Part shown: positions 1 through 10,833 of the stretch, one piece after another | Numbering within the stretch: position 1 is the stretch's first letter | How the letters are laid out: the number at the start of each line of letters is the position of its first letter | Source of the DNA: Candidatus Spyradosoma merdigallinarum | Lineage (GTDB): Bacteria; Verrucomicrobiota; Verrucomicrobiia; Opitutales; UBA953 | Reading direction: 5' to 3' | NCBI GenBank assembly: GCA_018713755.1 | Contig: DVOG01000119.1 | Location: 1 to 24,582 of the forward strand | Length of the DNA stretch: 24,582 nt | The notes under the pieces: model-generated | The model's database searches: none | What the model was told of the DNA's origin: nothing | What the model saw: only the letters and a program-made list of their open reading frames with translations | Translations under genes and position numbers: made by a program

Positions 1-3299
<3,299 letters not shown>

Positions 3300-3336
3300 T
3301 GTTCGGTAAAGGTTGGCTGATGTTTTTTCTTGTTCG

Positions 3337-3391
3337 GCGGGAACGGAAAATCTCCGCATCCGAAAAAACGGACGGGAATTCCCGTTCCCGC
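3337..3391. repeat. Inverted pair of the GCGGGAACG motif in the rpoB-rpoC gap
   Basis: GCGGGAACGG at 3337-3346 and CCGTTCCCGC at 3382-3391 are perfect 10-base inverted copies separated by 35 nt. An inner dyad TCCG-A6-CGGA lies at 3359-3372, and a GGGAATTCCC palindrome overlaps the right arm. In the rpoBC transcript this could fold as a long hairpin, but no U-run follows it. A processing or pausing element, or an uptake-type sequence pair, are both possible. Confidence 0.8.
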
Positions 3392-3399
3392 GACGAGGC

Positions 3400-6300
3400 T
3401 CAGAGCTGCTTCGTGGAGTCGCCGAGCTGCACGTTCAGCGCGAGCGCCTGAAGTTCCTTCATCAGGACGTTGAACGACTGCGGCGTTCCCGCGGAAAGCG
3501 AGTTGTCGCCCTTGACGATCTGCTCGTAGATTTTCGTGCGGCCGACCGTGTCGTCGGACTTCACGGTGAGCATTTCCTGCAGCACGTAAGCCGCGCCGTA
3601 AGCCTCGAGCGCCCAGACTTCCATTTCGCCGAGACGCTGGCCGCCGTATTGCGCCTTGCCGCCGAGAGGCTGCTGCGTGATGAGGCTGTAAGGCCCGACC
3701 GCGCGCGCGTGAATCTTGTCCGCGACGAGGTGATTCAGCTTCATCATGTAAATCACGCCGACGACGACGTCCTGGTCGAACGCCTCTCCGGTGAGACCGT
3801 TGTAGAGGAGCGTTTTTCCGCTGTGCGGCAGCCCCGCCTTGTCGAGGTAGCCGCGGATCGTCTCTTCGGGAACGCCGTCGAAGATCGGCGTCGCGACCTT
3901 GATGCCCGCGGGCAACCCGTGGTCGGCGGCGGGCGGGAGCACCATTTCATCGAAGCCGCCCGTCTGGATCTGGAGTCCGAGCTTTTTGCAGGCCCAGCCC
4001 AAGTGCGTTTCAAGAACCTGCCCGACGTTCATGCGGGAAGGGACGCCCAGAGGATTCAGGCAGATGTCGACCGGCGTGCCGTCCGGCAGGTAAGGCATGT
4101 CTTCCACGGGAACGATGCGGGCGACGACGCCCTTGTTCCCGTGACGGCCCGCCATTTTGTCGCCGACCTGAATCTTGCGCTTGACCGCGATGTAGACCTT
4201 GACGTTCTTGATCGCGCCGGAATCGTCTTCGCCCGCCTCGATGGAGGCGTTCTTGCGGTCGCGCTCTTCTTCGAGATCGTTGAATTTGCGCAGGAATTCC
4301 TCGACGATGCGCATGATTTTGATGCGCACCGGAGACTGCGGCATGTCGATGTATTTCGGCACGGACGCGAGCTTGCGCAGCAGCGTCTTCGTGATTTTGC
4401 GGCCCGCGGGAATGATGACTTCCTTCGTGTCGCTGTTGATGACGTCGAGCGGAATTTTTTCGCCGAGCAGGATGTTGGAAAGCGATTCCGTGAGCTCGTC
4501 GCGGAGCTTGTCCGTCTGCGTGCGGAAATTTTCGTTCACGGACTTCATCATGCGCCGCTGGTCGGAGTGCGAAAGTTTTTCGGCTTCCTTGTCCGTGCGC
4601 GTCGAAACCTTCACGTCCATGATGATGCCGTAGGTGCCGGAAGGCACTTTGAGCGAAGAGTCCTTCACGTCGGCGGCCTTTTCGCCGAAAATGGCGCGGA
4701 GGAGCTTTTCTTCCGGCGCGAGTTCGGTTTCGGATTTCGGCGTGATTTTCCCGACGAGGATGTCGCCCGGATGGACTTCCGCTCCGACGCGGATGACGCC
4801 GTCGCGCCCGAGATTTTTCAGCGCGTCTTCGCCGACGTTGGGAATGTCGCGCGTGATTTCTTCCGGCCCGAGTTTGGTTTCGCGGGCGGTGACTTCAAAT
4901 TCTTCGATGTGAATCGAAGTGAAGACGTCGTCCTTGATGACGCGTTCGCTGAGCAGGATGGCGTCTTCGAAGTTGTACCCGTTCCACGGCATGAACGCGA
5001 CGAGGACGTTGCGGCCGAGCGCGAGCTCGCCGCCTTCGGTCGCGGCGCCGTCGGCGATGCACTGACCTTTCCTGACCTTTTCGCCCTTTTTGACGGACGG
5101 GCGCTGGTTGAAGCACGTCGTCGCGTTGGAGCGCAGGAATTTGCGGAGCTCGTAAACCTGCGCGTCCGGCGAATCCGGATTCTTCCCGTCTTTCGTGATG
5201 ATGATCTTGCGCGCGTCCACGGAAGCGACGATCCCGTCCTGTTCCGCGAGAACGACGGTCTTCGAGTCTTCGGCGATGCGCTTTTCCAGACCGGTCCCGA
5301 CGAACGGAGCCTGCGGCTGCAGCAGCGGAACGCCTTGGCGCTGCATGTTCGAACCCATCAGCGCGCGGTTCGCGTCGTCGTGTTCAAGGAACGGAATCAG
5401 CCCCGCGGCGACGGAAACGACCTGCTTGGGAGAAACGTCCATCAGATCCACGTCTTCGGGATCGACGACGAGGACGTCTTCGCGGAAGCGCACGGTGACC
5501 TTGCCGAGAAGACGACCTTTTTCGTCGACCTCGGAGTTCGCCTGCGCGACTTTATAGTTTTCTTCCTGATCCGCCGTGAAATATTTCACTTCGTCCGTGA
5601 CCTGCCCTTTCTTGACGATGCGATAAGGCGCTTCGATGAAGCCGAATTCGTTCACGCGGGCATACGTGGAAAGCGAATTGATCAGACCGATGTTCGGACC
5701 TTCCGGCGTCTCGATCGGGCAAATGCGCCCGTAGTGCGACGGGTGAACGTCGCGCACTTCGAAGCCGGCGCGATCCCGGTTGAGCCCGCCCGGCCCGAGA
5801 GCGGACAAACGCCGCTTGTGCGTGAGTTCGGACAGCGGGTTGATCTGATCCATGAACTGCGAAAGCTGGCTGCGCGCGAAAAAGTCGCGCACGACCGTCG
5901 AAAGCGCTTTCGGGTTGATGAGCTTCCCCGGCGTCACGGAATCGACGCTCTGGTCATACATCGACATGCGGTCCCGCACATGGCGTTCCGTGCGCGCGAG
6001 CCCGACGCGGCACTGATTCGCGAGCAGTTCGCCGACGTTGCGGACGCGGCGCGCCCCGAGATGGTCGATGTCGTCGACGACGCCGTCCCCGCGCTTCAGG
6101 TTGCAGAGATACTTCGTCGCGCGCACCAGGTCTTCCGTCTGGATCGTCCGCGTCGAAATCGGCGTGTCAAGCTTGAGCTTCTGATTGATTTTGTAGCGTC
6201 CGACGCCGCCGAGGTCATAGCGCTTCGGGTCATGGAAAAGACGCTTCAGCAGCGAGCGCGCGTTCGGGATCGTCGGCGGTTCGCCCGGGCGGAGCACTTT

Positions 6301-7206
6301 GTAAATGTCTTTGAGCGCCTCCTCCTCGTTGCGCGTCGGGTCCTTCTTCAGCGCGCGGATGATGGCGCCGTCGTCGACGGACGTATCGATGACGCGCACG
6401 GAACTGATGCCGATCTTTTCGATTTCCCGCAGAATGGTTTTCGTGATCGGCTCGAAAGCGCGGGCAAGCACCTTGCCTTTTTCGGAATCGATGATGTCTT
6501 CGACGAGCACGTATTTCGACACGCCGTCCATCTCGATCGCTTTTTTGATTTTAAGCGTTTCGAACTTGTAGAAAAGCTCGAGGATTTCCGCGTCGGTGCC
6601 GAAGCCCCATGCGCGCAACAGCGTCGTGATGAGAAATTTGCGGCGACGGCGGCGGCGGTCAAGATAAACGTAAAGCAGGTCGTTTTGGTCGAACTGCACT
6701 TCGAGCCAGGTCCCGCGGTCGGGAATAATGCGGAAGGCGTAAAGCGTTTTTCCGCTGGAATGGTCGCTCTGTTCGAAGCAGATGCCGGGCGAGCGGTGAA
6801 GCTGGCTGACGATGACGCGCTCCGCGCCGTTGATGATGAACGAGCCGCGGTCCGTGATCAGCGGCATTTCGCCCATGAAGATTTCCTCTTCCTTGACGTT
6901 GTCGCCTTCGCAAAGGCGCAGCTTGAGCAGCAAAGAAACCGAATAGGTGATCCCTTCGCGAATGCATTCGAGCTCCGTGTTTTTCGGACCTTTCAGGTCG
7001 TAGCTCACGTATTCGAGACGGCAACGGCTGTCGTAGCTCTCAATCGGAAAAACCTCCTTGAACACGGACTGAAGGCCGACGTCCCGGCGCTTGTCGGGAT
7101 CAACTCCGCGCTGAAGGAACTCCACGTAGGAATTGATCTGGTTTTCAATGAGGTTGGGCGGAGGAATGACCTCGCGCAACGTTCCAAAATTCTGACGCTC
7201 AGACAT
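3400..7206 (-). CDS. rpoB: DNA-directed RNA polymerase subunit beta
   Basis: Second large RNA polymerase subunit, 1268 residues, slightly shorter than the E. coli protein. It starts at ATG 7206 (MSERQNFG) and has no evident Shine-Dalgarno. Recognisable segments include the N-terminal lobe with ITDRGSFIINGAERVIVSQL, and the rifampicin pocket QFMDQINPLSELTHKRRLSA near positions 5800-5870. The usual resistance positions (D516, H526 and S531 in E. coli numbering) carry wild-type residues; N518 is isoleucine. The C-terminal part includes the GDKMAGRHGNKGV motif and the conserved GGQRLGEMEVWALEAYGA end. It lies between rplL and rpoC in the standard order, with a 249-nt gap upstream and a 100-nt gap downstream, both carrying strong inverted repeats. 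The very long plus-strand reading frame opposite it is a codon-bias shadow. Confidence 0.99.
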   Translation of the reverse strand: MSERQNFGTLREVIPPPNLIENQINSYVEFLQRGVDPDKRRDVGLQSVFKEVFPIESYDSRCRLEYVSYDLKGPKNTELECIREGITYSVSLLLKLRLCEGDNVKEEEIFMGEMPLITDRGSFIINGAERVIVSQLHRSPGICFEQSDHSSGKTLYAFRIIPDRGTWLEVQFDQNDLLYVYLDRRRRRRKFLITTLLRAWGFGTDAEILELFYKFETLKIKKAIEMDGVSKYVLVEDIIDSEKGKVLARAFEPITKTILREIEKIGISSVRVIDTSVDDGAIIRALKKDPTRNEEEALKDIYKVLRPGEPPTIPNARSLLKRLFHDPKRYDLGGVGRYKINQKLKLDTPISTRTIQTEDLVRATKYLCNLKRGDGVVDDIDHLGARRVRNVGELLANQCRVGLARTERHVRDRMSMYDQSVDSVTPGKLINPKALSTVVRDFFARSQLSQFMDQINPLSELTHKRRLSALGPGGLNRDRAGFEVRDVHPSHYGRICPIETPEGPNIGLINSLSTYARVNEFGFIEAPYRIVKKGQVTDEVKYFTADQEENYKVAQANSEVDEKGRLLGKVTVRFREDVLVVDPEDVDLMDVSPKQVVSVAAGLIPFLEHDDANRALMGSNMQRQGVPLLQPQAPFVGTGLEKRIAEDSKTVVLAEQDGIVASVDARKIIITKDGKNPDSPDAQVYELRKFLRSNATTCFNQRPSVKKGEKVRKGQCIADGAATEGGELALGRNVLVAFMPWNGYNFEDAILLSERVIKDDVFTSIHIEEFEVTARETKLGPEEITRDIPNVGEDALKNLGRDGVIRVGAEVHPGDILVGKITPKSETELAPEEKLLRAIFGEKAADVKDSSLKVPSGTYGIIMDVKVSTRTDKEAEKLSHSDQRRMMKSVNENFRTQTDKLRDELTESLSNILLGEKIPLDVINSDTKEVIIPAGRKITKTLLRKLASVPKYIDMPQSPVRIKIMRIVEEFLRKFNDLEEERDRKNASIEAGEDDSGAIKNVKVYIAVKRKIQVGDKMAGRHGNKGVVARIVPVEDMPYLPDGTPVDICLNPLGVPSRMNVGQVLETHLGWACKKLGLQIQTGGFDEMVLPPAADHGLPAGIKVATPIFDGVPEETIRGYLDKAGLPHSGKTLLYNGLTGEAFDQDVVVGVIYMMKLNHLVADKIHARAVGPYSLITQQPLGGKAQYGGQRLGEMEVWALEAYGAAYVLQEMLTVKSDDTVGRTKIYEQIVKGDNSLSAGTPQSFNVLMKELQALALNVQLGDSTKQL

Positions 7207-7249
7207 GTCGTTTGGGAAATGAATGGATTGAGTGTGCTACAAGCGTGGA

Positions 7250-7275
7250 CGGGAACTGTTTTTCCGGCGTTCCCG
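7250..7275. repeat. Inverted motif pair upstream of rpoB
   Basis: CGGGAAC at 7250-7256 and GTTCCCG at 7269-7275 are perfect 7-base inverted copies with a 12-nt spacer, 44 nt upstream of the rpoB start. Another copy, GGCGCGGGAACGCGCC at 7316-7331, is itself a 6-bp palindrome around GGAA. It lies inside a wider dyad, CGGACGAT at 7287-7294 with ATCGTCCG at 7333-7340. The rplL-rpoB gap is therefore heavily structured. Confidence 0.7.
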
Positions 7276-7395
7276 ACCGGTTTTTTCGGACGATGATTAT
7301 TCCGGCGGCGAAAGCGGCGCGGGAACGCGCCTATCGTCCGGCCTTCGCCGAGAGCGAAATTCGGGCAAAACCCGATTTCGCCTTATGCCGCGAAT

Positions 7396-7420
7396 GCGGA
7401 CAGCGTGTCCCGCTGTCCGC
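7396..7420 (-). promoter_or_regulatory. Hairpin after rplL (possible attenuator or RNase III processing site)
   Basis: GCGGACAGCG at 7396-7405 and CGCTGTCCGC at 7411-7420 form a perfect 10-bp stem with a 5-nt loop. It begins about 35 nt past the rplL stop in the direction of transcription. No U-run follows, so it is not a full intrinsic terminator. In E. coli the rplL-rpoB gap holds a partial attenuator and an RNase III site that set the ribosomal protein to polymerase ratio. The same role here is inferred from position only. Confidence 0.5.
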
Positions 7421-7455
7421 AAATCGTTGATCGGAAGAAAAAGAGCGAGGCAAAA

Positions 7456-7827
7456 TTATTTGACCTCGACTTCGGCGCCAGCCGCTTTGAGCTTGGCTTC
7501 GATTTCTTTCGCTTCTTCTTTCGTGCAGCCTTCCTTGACGGCCTTGGGAGCGCTTTCGACGAGGTCTTTCGCCTCCTTGAGGCCGAGACCGGTGATCGCG
7601 CGGACTTCCTTAATGACGTTGATCGGGCTCGCGCCTTTCGCCTTCAGGATGACGTCGAACTCCGTCTTTTCCTCGGCAGCGGGAGCAGCCGCGCCGGGAG
7701 CGGCGACGACCGTGGCTGCGGCGGAAACGCCCCAGAGCTCTTCGAGTTCTTTGACCAGCGCGGTCAGTTCCTTGACGGGCTGAGCGCTGAGCCATTCGAT
7801 GACTTGTTCTTTCGTGATGTCTGACAT
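7456..7827 (-). CDS. rplL: 50S ribosomal protein L7/L12
   Basis: Stalk protein that recruits translational GTPases to the ribosome. It has 123 residues, a normal length. The N-terminal dimerisation domain (about 1-35) is followed by an Ala/Pro hinge (about 36-52, AAPGAAAPAAEEKTEF). The C-terminal factor-binding domain carries the conserved segments KEVRAITGLGLKEAKDLVE and APKAVKEG. The start is ATG at 7827; a weak AAGGA lies about 11 nt upstream. It follows rplJ after a 183-nt gap holding an inverted motif pair, and precedes rpoB after a 249-nt gap. L12 is needed at higher copy than L10, so a separate translation signal and a structured gap are expected. Confidence 0.98.
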   Translation of the reverse strand: MSDITKEQVIEWLSAQPVKELTALVKELEELWGVSAAATVVAAPGAAAPAAEEKTEFDVILKAKGASPINVIKEVRAITGLGLKEAKDLVESAPKAVKEGCTKEEAKEIEAKLKAAGAEVEVK

Positions 7828-7911
7828 TGTGTTGTTTTTCCTTGAATGATTAGCGTCCGGAAACCGGACATTTAAGAGGGAATCCCCCTAACCTTGTTCC
7901 TTGGATTTTCC

Positions 7912-7960
7912 CGTTCCCGCCGGAAACTTTCCTTGCGGAAAAGCGCCTCCCGCGGGAACG
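7912..7960. repeat. Inverted motif pair in the rplJ-rplL gap
   Basis: CGTTCCCGC at 7912-7920 and GCGGGAACG at 7952-7960 are perfect 9-base inverted copies 31 nt apart, between the rplJ stop and the rplL start. The arms face the opposite way from the pair in the rpoB-rpoC gap: here the CGTTCCCGC arm comes first on the plus strand. Confidence 0.8.
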
Positions 7961-8010
7961 AAAAAGTGATTTCGTTTTTCTGCGAAGCTGTTCTCCGGCC
8001 CTGCGCGGAA

Positions 8011-8511
8011 TCATTCCGCCGCGGGAGCGCCGCCTTCTTCCTTTTCGTTCTTCGCCACGAGCACGCGGACGAACTGCGAAGCGGGAGCGGAGAGCAGGGA
8101 GAGGAACAGCGCGCGCGCTTCCGGAAGCGTCGGGAGCTTGGAGAGCTCTTCGATCGCCGCCTTGTCGAGCAGCTCGCCTTCGACGATGCCGGTCTTGATT
8201 TCAAGACGGGTCGTGTCCTTGAAAAACTTGATGAGCGCTTTCGCGACGGCGCTCGGATTCTCGCCGCCGACGACGATGGCCGTGTGCCCGGTCAGGTGTT
8301 CGGAGACGTCCGGCAGACCGGCGTCCTTCATCGCGATGTTGAGAATGCTGTTCTTGACGACGTGATATTCGCCGCCGAACTCGCGGATCGCGTTGCGGAT
8401 CATGGCGGCGTCGACGACCGTCACGTGCGTGAAGTCCGTCAAAAACAGATAGTTCGACTTCGCGAGATGCGCCGCGACTTCTTCCACCAGAAATTTCTTT
8501 TCAGATCTCAT
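8011..8511 (-). CDS. rplJ: 50S ribosomal protein L10
   Basis: Base of the ribosomal stalk, binding 23S rRNA and L7/L12 dimers, and in many bacteria the autogenous repressor of its own mRNA. It has 166 residues, a typical length. Family features are the N-terminal KKFLVEEVAAHLAKSNYLFL strand-helix, VVKNSILNIAMKDAG and LTGHTAIV. The C-terminal helix that binds L12 is about residues 130-155, followed by a short Glu/Ala-rich tail. The start ATG at 8511 has one of the best ribosome-binding sites in the cluster, GGGAGGT about 7 nt upstream. It lies only 18 nt after rplA, so the two are probably translated from one message. Confidence 0.98.
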   Translation of the reverse strand: MRSEKKFLVEEVAAHLAKSNYLFLTDFTHVTVVDAAMIRNAIREFGGEYHVVKNSILNIAMKDAGLPDVSEHLTGHTAIVVGGENPSAVAKALIKFFKDTTRLEIKTGIVEGELLDKAAIEELSKLPTLPEARALFLSLLSAPASQFVRVLVAKNEKEEGGAPAAE

Positions 8512-8529
8512 TGTTCAACCTCCCGCTGC

Positions 8530-9225
8530 TTAAGCGACATAGGGTTTGACGTCGATCTTGACGCCCGGGCTCATCGTGGAGCTGACCGTCAGAGACTTGA
8601 TGAATTTCGCGCCCTTCAGCGCTTCGGGCTGAGCCTTGACGAGCGCGCGAATCGCCTCTTCGGCGTTTTCGGCGAGAGCCTTGGCGTCAAAGGACCGCTT
8701 ACCCACGACGATGGAAATGTTCGCCGTCTTGTCCATCTTGAATTCGACGCGTCCGCCCTTGACCGCCTTAATCGTGGCGGGAATGTCGTCGGAAACCGTT
8801 CCCGATTTCGGATTCGGCATCAGTCCGCGGGGACCGAGCACGCGGGCGACCTTGCGGACTTCCTTCATCGCGGACACCGTGGAAACGGCGACGTCGAATC
8901 CCGTCCAGCCGCCGCTCACCTTCGCGATGAGATCGGCGAGTCCCGCTTCGTCCGCACCGGCGGCGAGCGCTTCTTCCGGCTTTTCCGTGAAGACGATCAC
9001 GGAAACCTTTTTGCCGCTCCCGTTCGGGAGCGAAACCGTGCCGCGCACCATCTGGTCGGACTGCTTCGGGTCAACGCCGAGCCGGGCGCTGACTTCCACG
9101 GTTTCATCGAATTTGGCGACCGGCATTTTCTTGAGCACCTCGACCGCTTCCGCGACCGTGTAGCTCGCCGTCAGATCGCCGGCGGCAAGCGCCGCCTTGT
9201 ATCTTTTGGATTGTTTTTTTGCCAT
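8530..9225 (-). CDS. rplA: 50S ribosomal protein L1
   Basis: L1-stalk protein of the large subunit, which binds 23S rRNA near the E site and can repress its own operon. It has 231 residues from ATG 9225 (MAKKQSKRYKAAL), the usual family start. An in-frame ATG 17 codons upstream (9276) gives an extension unlike known L1 proteins and is rejected. An AGGAGA sequence lies about 13 nt upstream of the chosen start, slightly far. Conserved blocks include the VRGTVSLPNGSGKK region, the GPRGLMPNPKSGTV signature near positions 8790-8840, and the C-terminal SLTVSSTMSPGVKID. It follows rplK after a 120-nt gap that holds a 12-bp inverted motif pair. Confidence 0.98.
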   Translation of the reverse strand: MAKKQSKRYKAALAAGDLTASYTVAEAVEVLKKMPVAKFDETVEVSARLGVDPKQSDQMVRGTVSLPNGSGKKVSVIVFTEKPEEALAAGADEAGLADLIAKVSGGWTGFDVAVSTVSAMKEVRKVARVLGPRGLMPNPKSGTVSDDIPATIKAVKGGRVEFKMDKTANISIVVGKRSFDAKALAENAEEAIRALVKAQPEALKGAKFIKSLTVSSTMSPGVKIDVKPYVA

Positions 9226-9287
9226 AGCGACTTGTTTGTCTCCTGCTTGTCTGCAGTGTTTGTTGAAAAGTCTCAATTTTGGCAGAC

Positions 9288-9327
9288 GCGGGAACGCGAT
9301 GCAAGAAAAATCCTCTCGCGTTCCCGC
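9288..9327. repeat. 12-bp inverted motif pair in the rplK-rplA gap
   Basis: GCGGGAACGCGA at 9288-9299 and TCGCGTTCCCGC at 9316-9327 are perfect 12-base inverted copies separated by 16 nt. This is the longest match among the intergenic pairs. A stable hairpin is expected in the transcript, but no U-run follows it in the direction of transcription. Confidence 0.85.
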
Positions 9328-9345
9328 CGTCCGGGATTATCGGAA

Positions 9346-9771
9346 TCAGCCGACGATGTCGATGCCCATGGAACGGGCCGTGCCTTCGATCATCTTCGCG
9401 GCCTGCTCGGCGTCCGCCGCATTCAGGTCTTTCTTCTTCATCTCGACGATTTCGAGAATCTGCTTGCGCGTCACCTTGCCGACTTTGTCTTTATTGGGAA
9501 CGCCGGAGCCGCTTTCGATTTTCGCGGCCTTCTTCAGAAGGACAGAAGCCGGCGGAGTCTTGAGGATGAACGTGAAGGATTTGTCCTGATAAACCGTGAT
9601 GACGACCGGCAGAATCAGCCCCGCCTGGTCTTTCGTGCGGGCGTTGTATTCCTTGCAGAACGCCATGATGTTGACGCCTTTCGCGCCGAGAGCCGGACCG
9701 ACCGGAGGAGCCGGATTCGCCGCTCCCGCCGGAAGCTGCAGCCGAATTTCACCTACTACTTTTTTTGCCAT
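9346..9771 (-). CDS. rplK: 50S ribosomal protein L11
   Basis: Ribosomal protein of the GTPase-associated centre, binding 23S rRNA helices 43/44. It has 141 residues, which is standard. The N-terminal domain carries the proline-rich PAGAANPAPPVGPALG segment, followed by GVNIMAFCKEYNA. The C-terminal rRNA-binding domain includes KDKVGKVTRKQILEI and the typical ending GTARSMGIDIVG. The start is ATG 9771, with a weak purine-rich stretch (AAGAAAG) upstream. nusG ends 37 nt before it, and rplA follows. Confidence 0.98.
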   Translation of the reverse strand: MAKKVVGEIRLQLPAGAANPAPPVGPALGAKGVNIMAFCKEYNARTKDQAGLILPVVITVYQDKSFTFILKTPPASVLLKKAAKIESGSGVPNKDKVGKVTRKQILEIVEMKKKDLNAADAEQAAKMIEGTARSMGIDIVG

Positions 9772-9808
9772 TGATGTTCTTTCTTAAATTGTTGATGTCG
9801 TCGTGCAC

Positions 9809-10390
9809 TTAACTTTCCGAGACGCGCTCGACCTGCCAGAACTCGAGCTCCACGGGCGTCAGACGCCCGAAAATCGAGACGGAGACCTGCATTTTTCCGC
9901 GTTCGACGTCGATCGCGTCAATCGTTCCCGTGAGGTTCATGAAGGGGCCGTCGTTGATCTTGACGTCTTCCCCGACGTTGAACTGCACTTTCGGCACGGT
10001 CTTGCCTTCCGCGGCGCGAACCTGCTCCTTGATCTGTTCGATTTCGGAAGGTTTCAGCGCAACGGGATGCTCGCCGCCGATGAAATCGATGACGCCCTGC
10101 ACGTTGCGGACGAAGAACCACGGCTGGTTAATCAGCTTTCCGTTCTCGTCGAACAGGCGCATGCGGAGAAAAATGTAGCCGGGATAAAGCTTGCGGACGC
10201 GCGTCGTACGTTTGCCGCCGCGCACTTCCGAAACATTTTCCGTCGGCATCAGCACCTCCGCGATGTAGTCGGCCATTCCCGGTTCGATTTGGACGAACTT
10301 GTCAAGGTATTTCTTCACGCGCTGCTCCATGTTGGAGAGCGTCTGAATCGCATACCAACGGAAACCGTCGCCTGCATCACTCGTGCTCAT
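9809..10390 (-). CDS. nusG: Transcription termination/antitermination factor NusG
   Basis: Elongation factor that bridges RNA polymerase to Rho or to ribosomal protein S10. It has 193 residues. The N-terminal NGN domain (about 10-125) starts with RWYAIQTLSNMEQRVKKYL and includes KLYPGYIFLRM and WFFVRNVQGVIDFIGG. The C-terminal KOW domain (about 138-190) is FNVGEDVKINDGPFMNLTGT followed by IDAIDVERGKMQVSVSIFGR. The start is ATG 10390, with no clear ribosome-binding site. It sits 52 nt after secE and 37 nt before rplK, the conserved secE-nusG-rplK arrangement. Confidence 0.98.
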   Translation of the reverse strand: MSTSDAGDGFRWYAIQTLSNMEQRVKKYLDKFVQIEPGMADYIAEVLMPTENVSEVRGGKRTTRVRKLYPGYIFLRMRLFDENGKLINQPWFFVRNVQGVIDFIGGEHPVALKPSEIEQIKEQVRAAEGKTVPKVQFNVGEDVKINDGPFMNLTGTIDAIDVERGKMQVSVSIFGRLTPVELEFWQVERVSES

Positions 10391-10442
10391 CTTGTGCGTT
10401 CGTATCTCTGGATGTTTTATGCGTGGGAAAAGAGCGCCCGAA

Positions 10443-10664
10443 TCAGGCGCTCACAAGCGTAGTCAAAAACTGAATCAAATTCATCAGCGAAAAGTCGAAG
10501 AGGAAGATGACGAAAGTCAGCACAACGACGGCGACGCAAACCACCGCCGTGTACTGCACCCATTCCCGCGGCTTCGGCCAAACGGCCTTCTTGACGACCT
10601 CGGAATAAGTCTCGTTCCAGAAACGACGAAGCGTATCGAAGAATTTGATGATTTTTGAAAACAT
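10443..10664 (-). CDS. secE: Preprotein translocase subunit SecE
   Basis: Small essential subunit that clamps SecY in the inner-membrane translocon. It has 73 residues from ATG 10664 (MFSKIIKFF), the single-span form found in most bacteria. The amphipathic N-terminal helix ends in the signature EVVKKAVWPKPREW (about 22-35), followed by one membrane segment (about 37-56, VQYTAVVCVAVVVLTFVIFL). A longer in-frame start at 10703 would lie inside tRNA-Trp and is rejected. The gene begins 9 nt after the 3' end of tRNA-Trp. rpmG, which lies just before secE in many bacteria, is absent here. Confidence 0.96.
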   Translation of the reverse strand: MFSKIIKFFDTLRRFWNETYSEVVKKAVWPKPREWVQYTAVVCVAVVVLTFVIFLFDFSLMNLIQFLTTLVSA

Positions 10665-10673
10665 TTCTTTTAG

Positions 10674-10749
10674 TGGCAGGGCGGGAGGGGATCGAACCCC
10701 CAACTTGCGGTTTTGGAGACCGCTGCTCTACCAATTGAACTACCGCCCT
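10674..10749 (-). tRNA. tRNA-Trp (anticodon CCA)
   Basis: A 76-nt cloverleaf on the minus strand. The acceptor stem AGGGCGG pairs with CCGCCCT, the discriminator is G, and the terminal CCA is encoded. The anticodon stem GCGGT/ACCGC encloses CTCCAAA, giving anticodon CCA (Trp). The T-arm loop reads TTCGATC. It lies between tuf and secE, a widely conserved position, and must be cut from a shared transcript. Confidence 0.97.
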
Positions 10750-10770
10750 GTTTGCAAGAAATTGTTCAGC

Positions 10771-10814
10771 GCAAGCCGGAACGCGGGAACGCGTGTTCCC
10801 GCAGACCGACTTGC
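10771..10814. repeat. Two-tier hairpin between tuf and tRNA-Trp, built on the motif pair
   Basis: The outer arms GCAAGCCGG (10771-10779) and CCGACTTGC (10806-10814) pair over 9 positions if one G-U wobble in the transcript is allowed. Inside them GCGGGAAC (10783-10790) and GTTCCCGC (10795-10802) form a perfect 8-bp stem with a 4-nt loop. It lies 20 nt after the tuf stop. No U-run follows, so a processing or partial-termination element is more likely than a full terminator. Confidence 0.75.
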
Positions 10815-10833
10815 CCCCGACAACAAAAGCGCC

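Noticed and set aside
5800..5870. N518I in the RpoB rifampicin region as a resistance signal
   Set aside because: The main resistance positions are wild-type and this change alone is not a reliable marker; it may be lineage variation.
3313..7296. Plus-strand ORF of 1327 codons opposite rpoB
   Set aside because: Same shadow effect; rpoB on the other strand is unmistakable and complete.
10665..10703. Longer SecE N-terminus, or a small rpmG before secE
   Set aside because: The segment lies within tRNA-Trp; no L33-like CxxC protein is encoded between the tRNA and secE.
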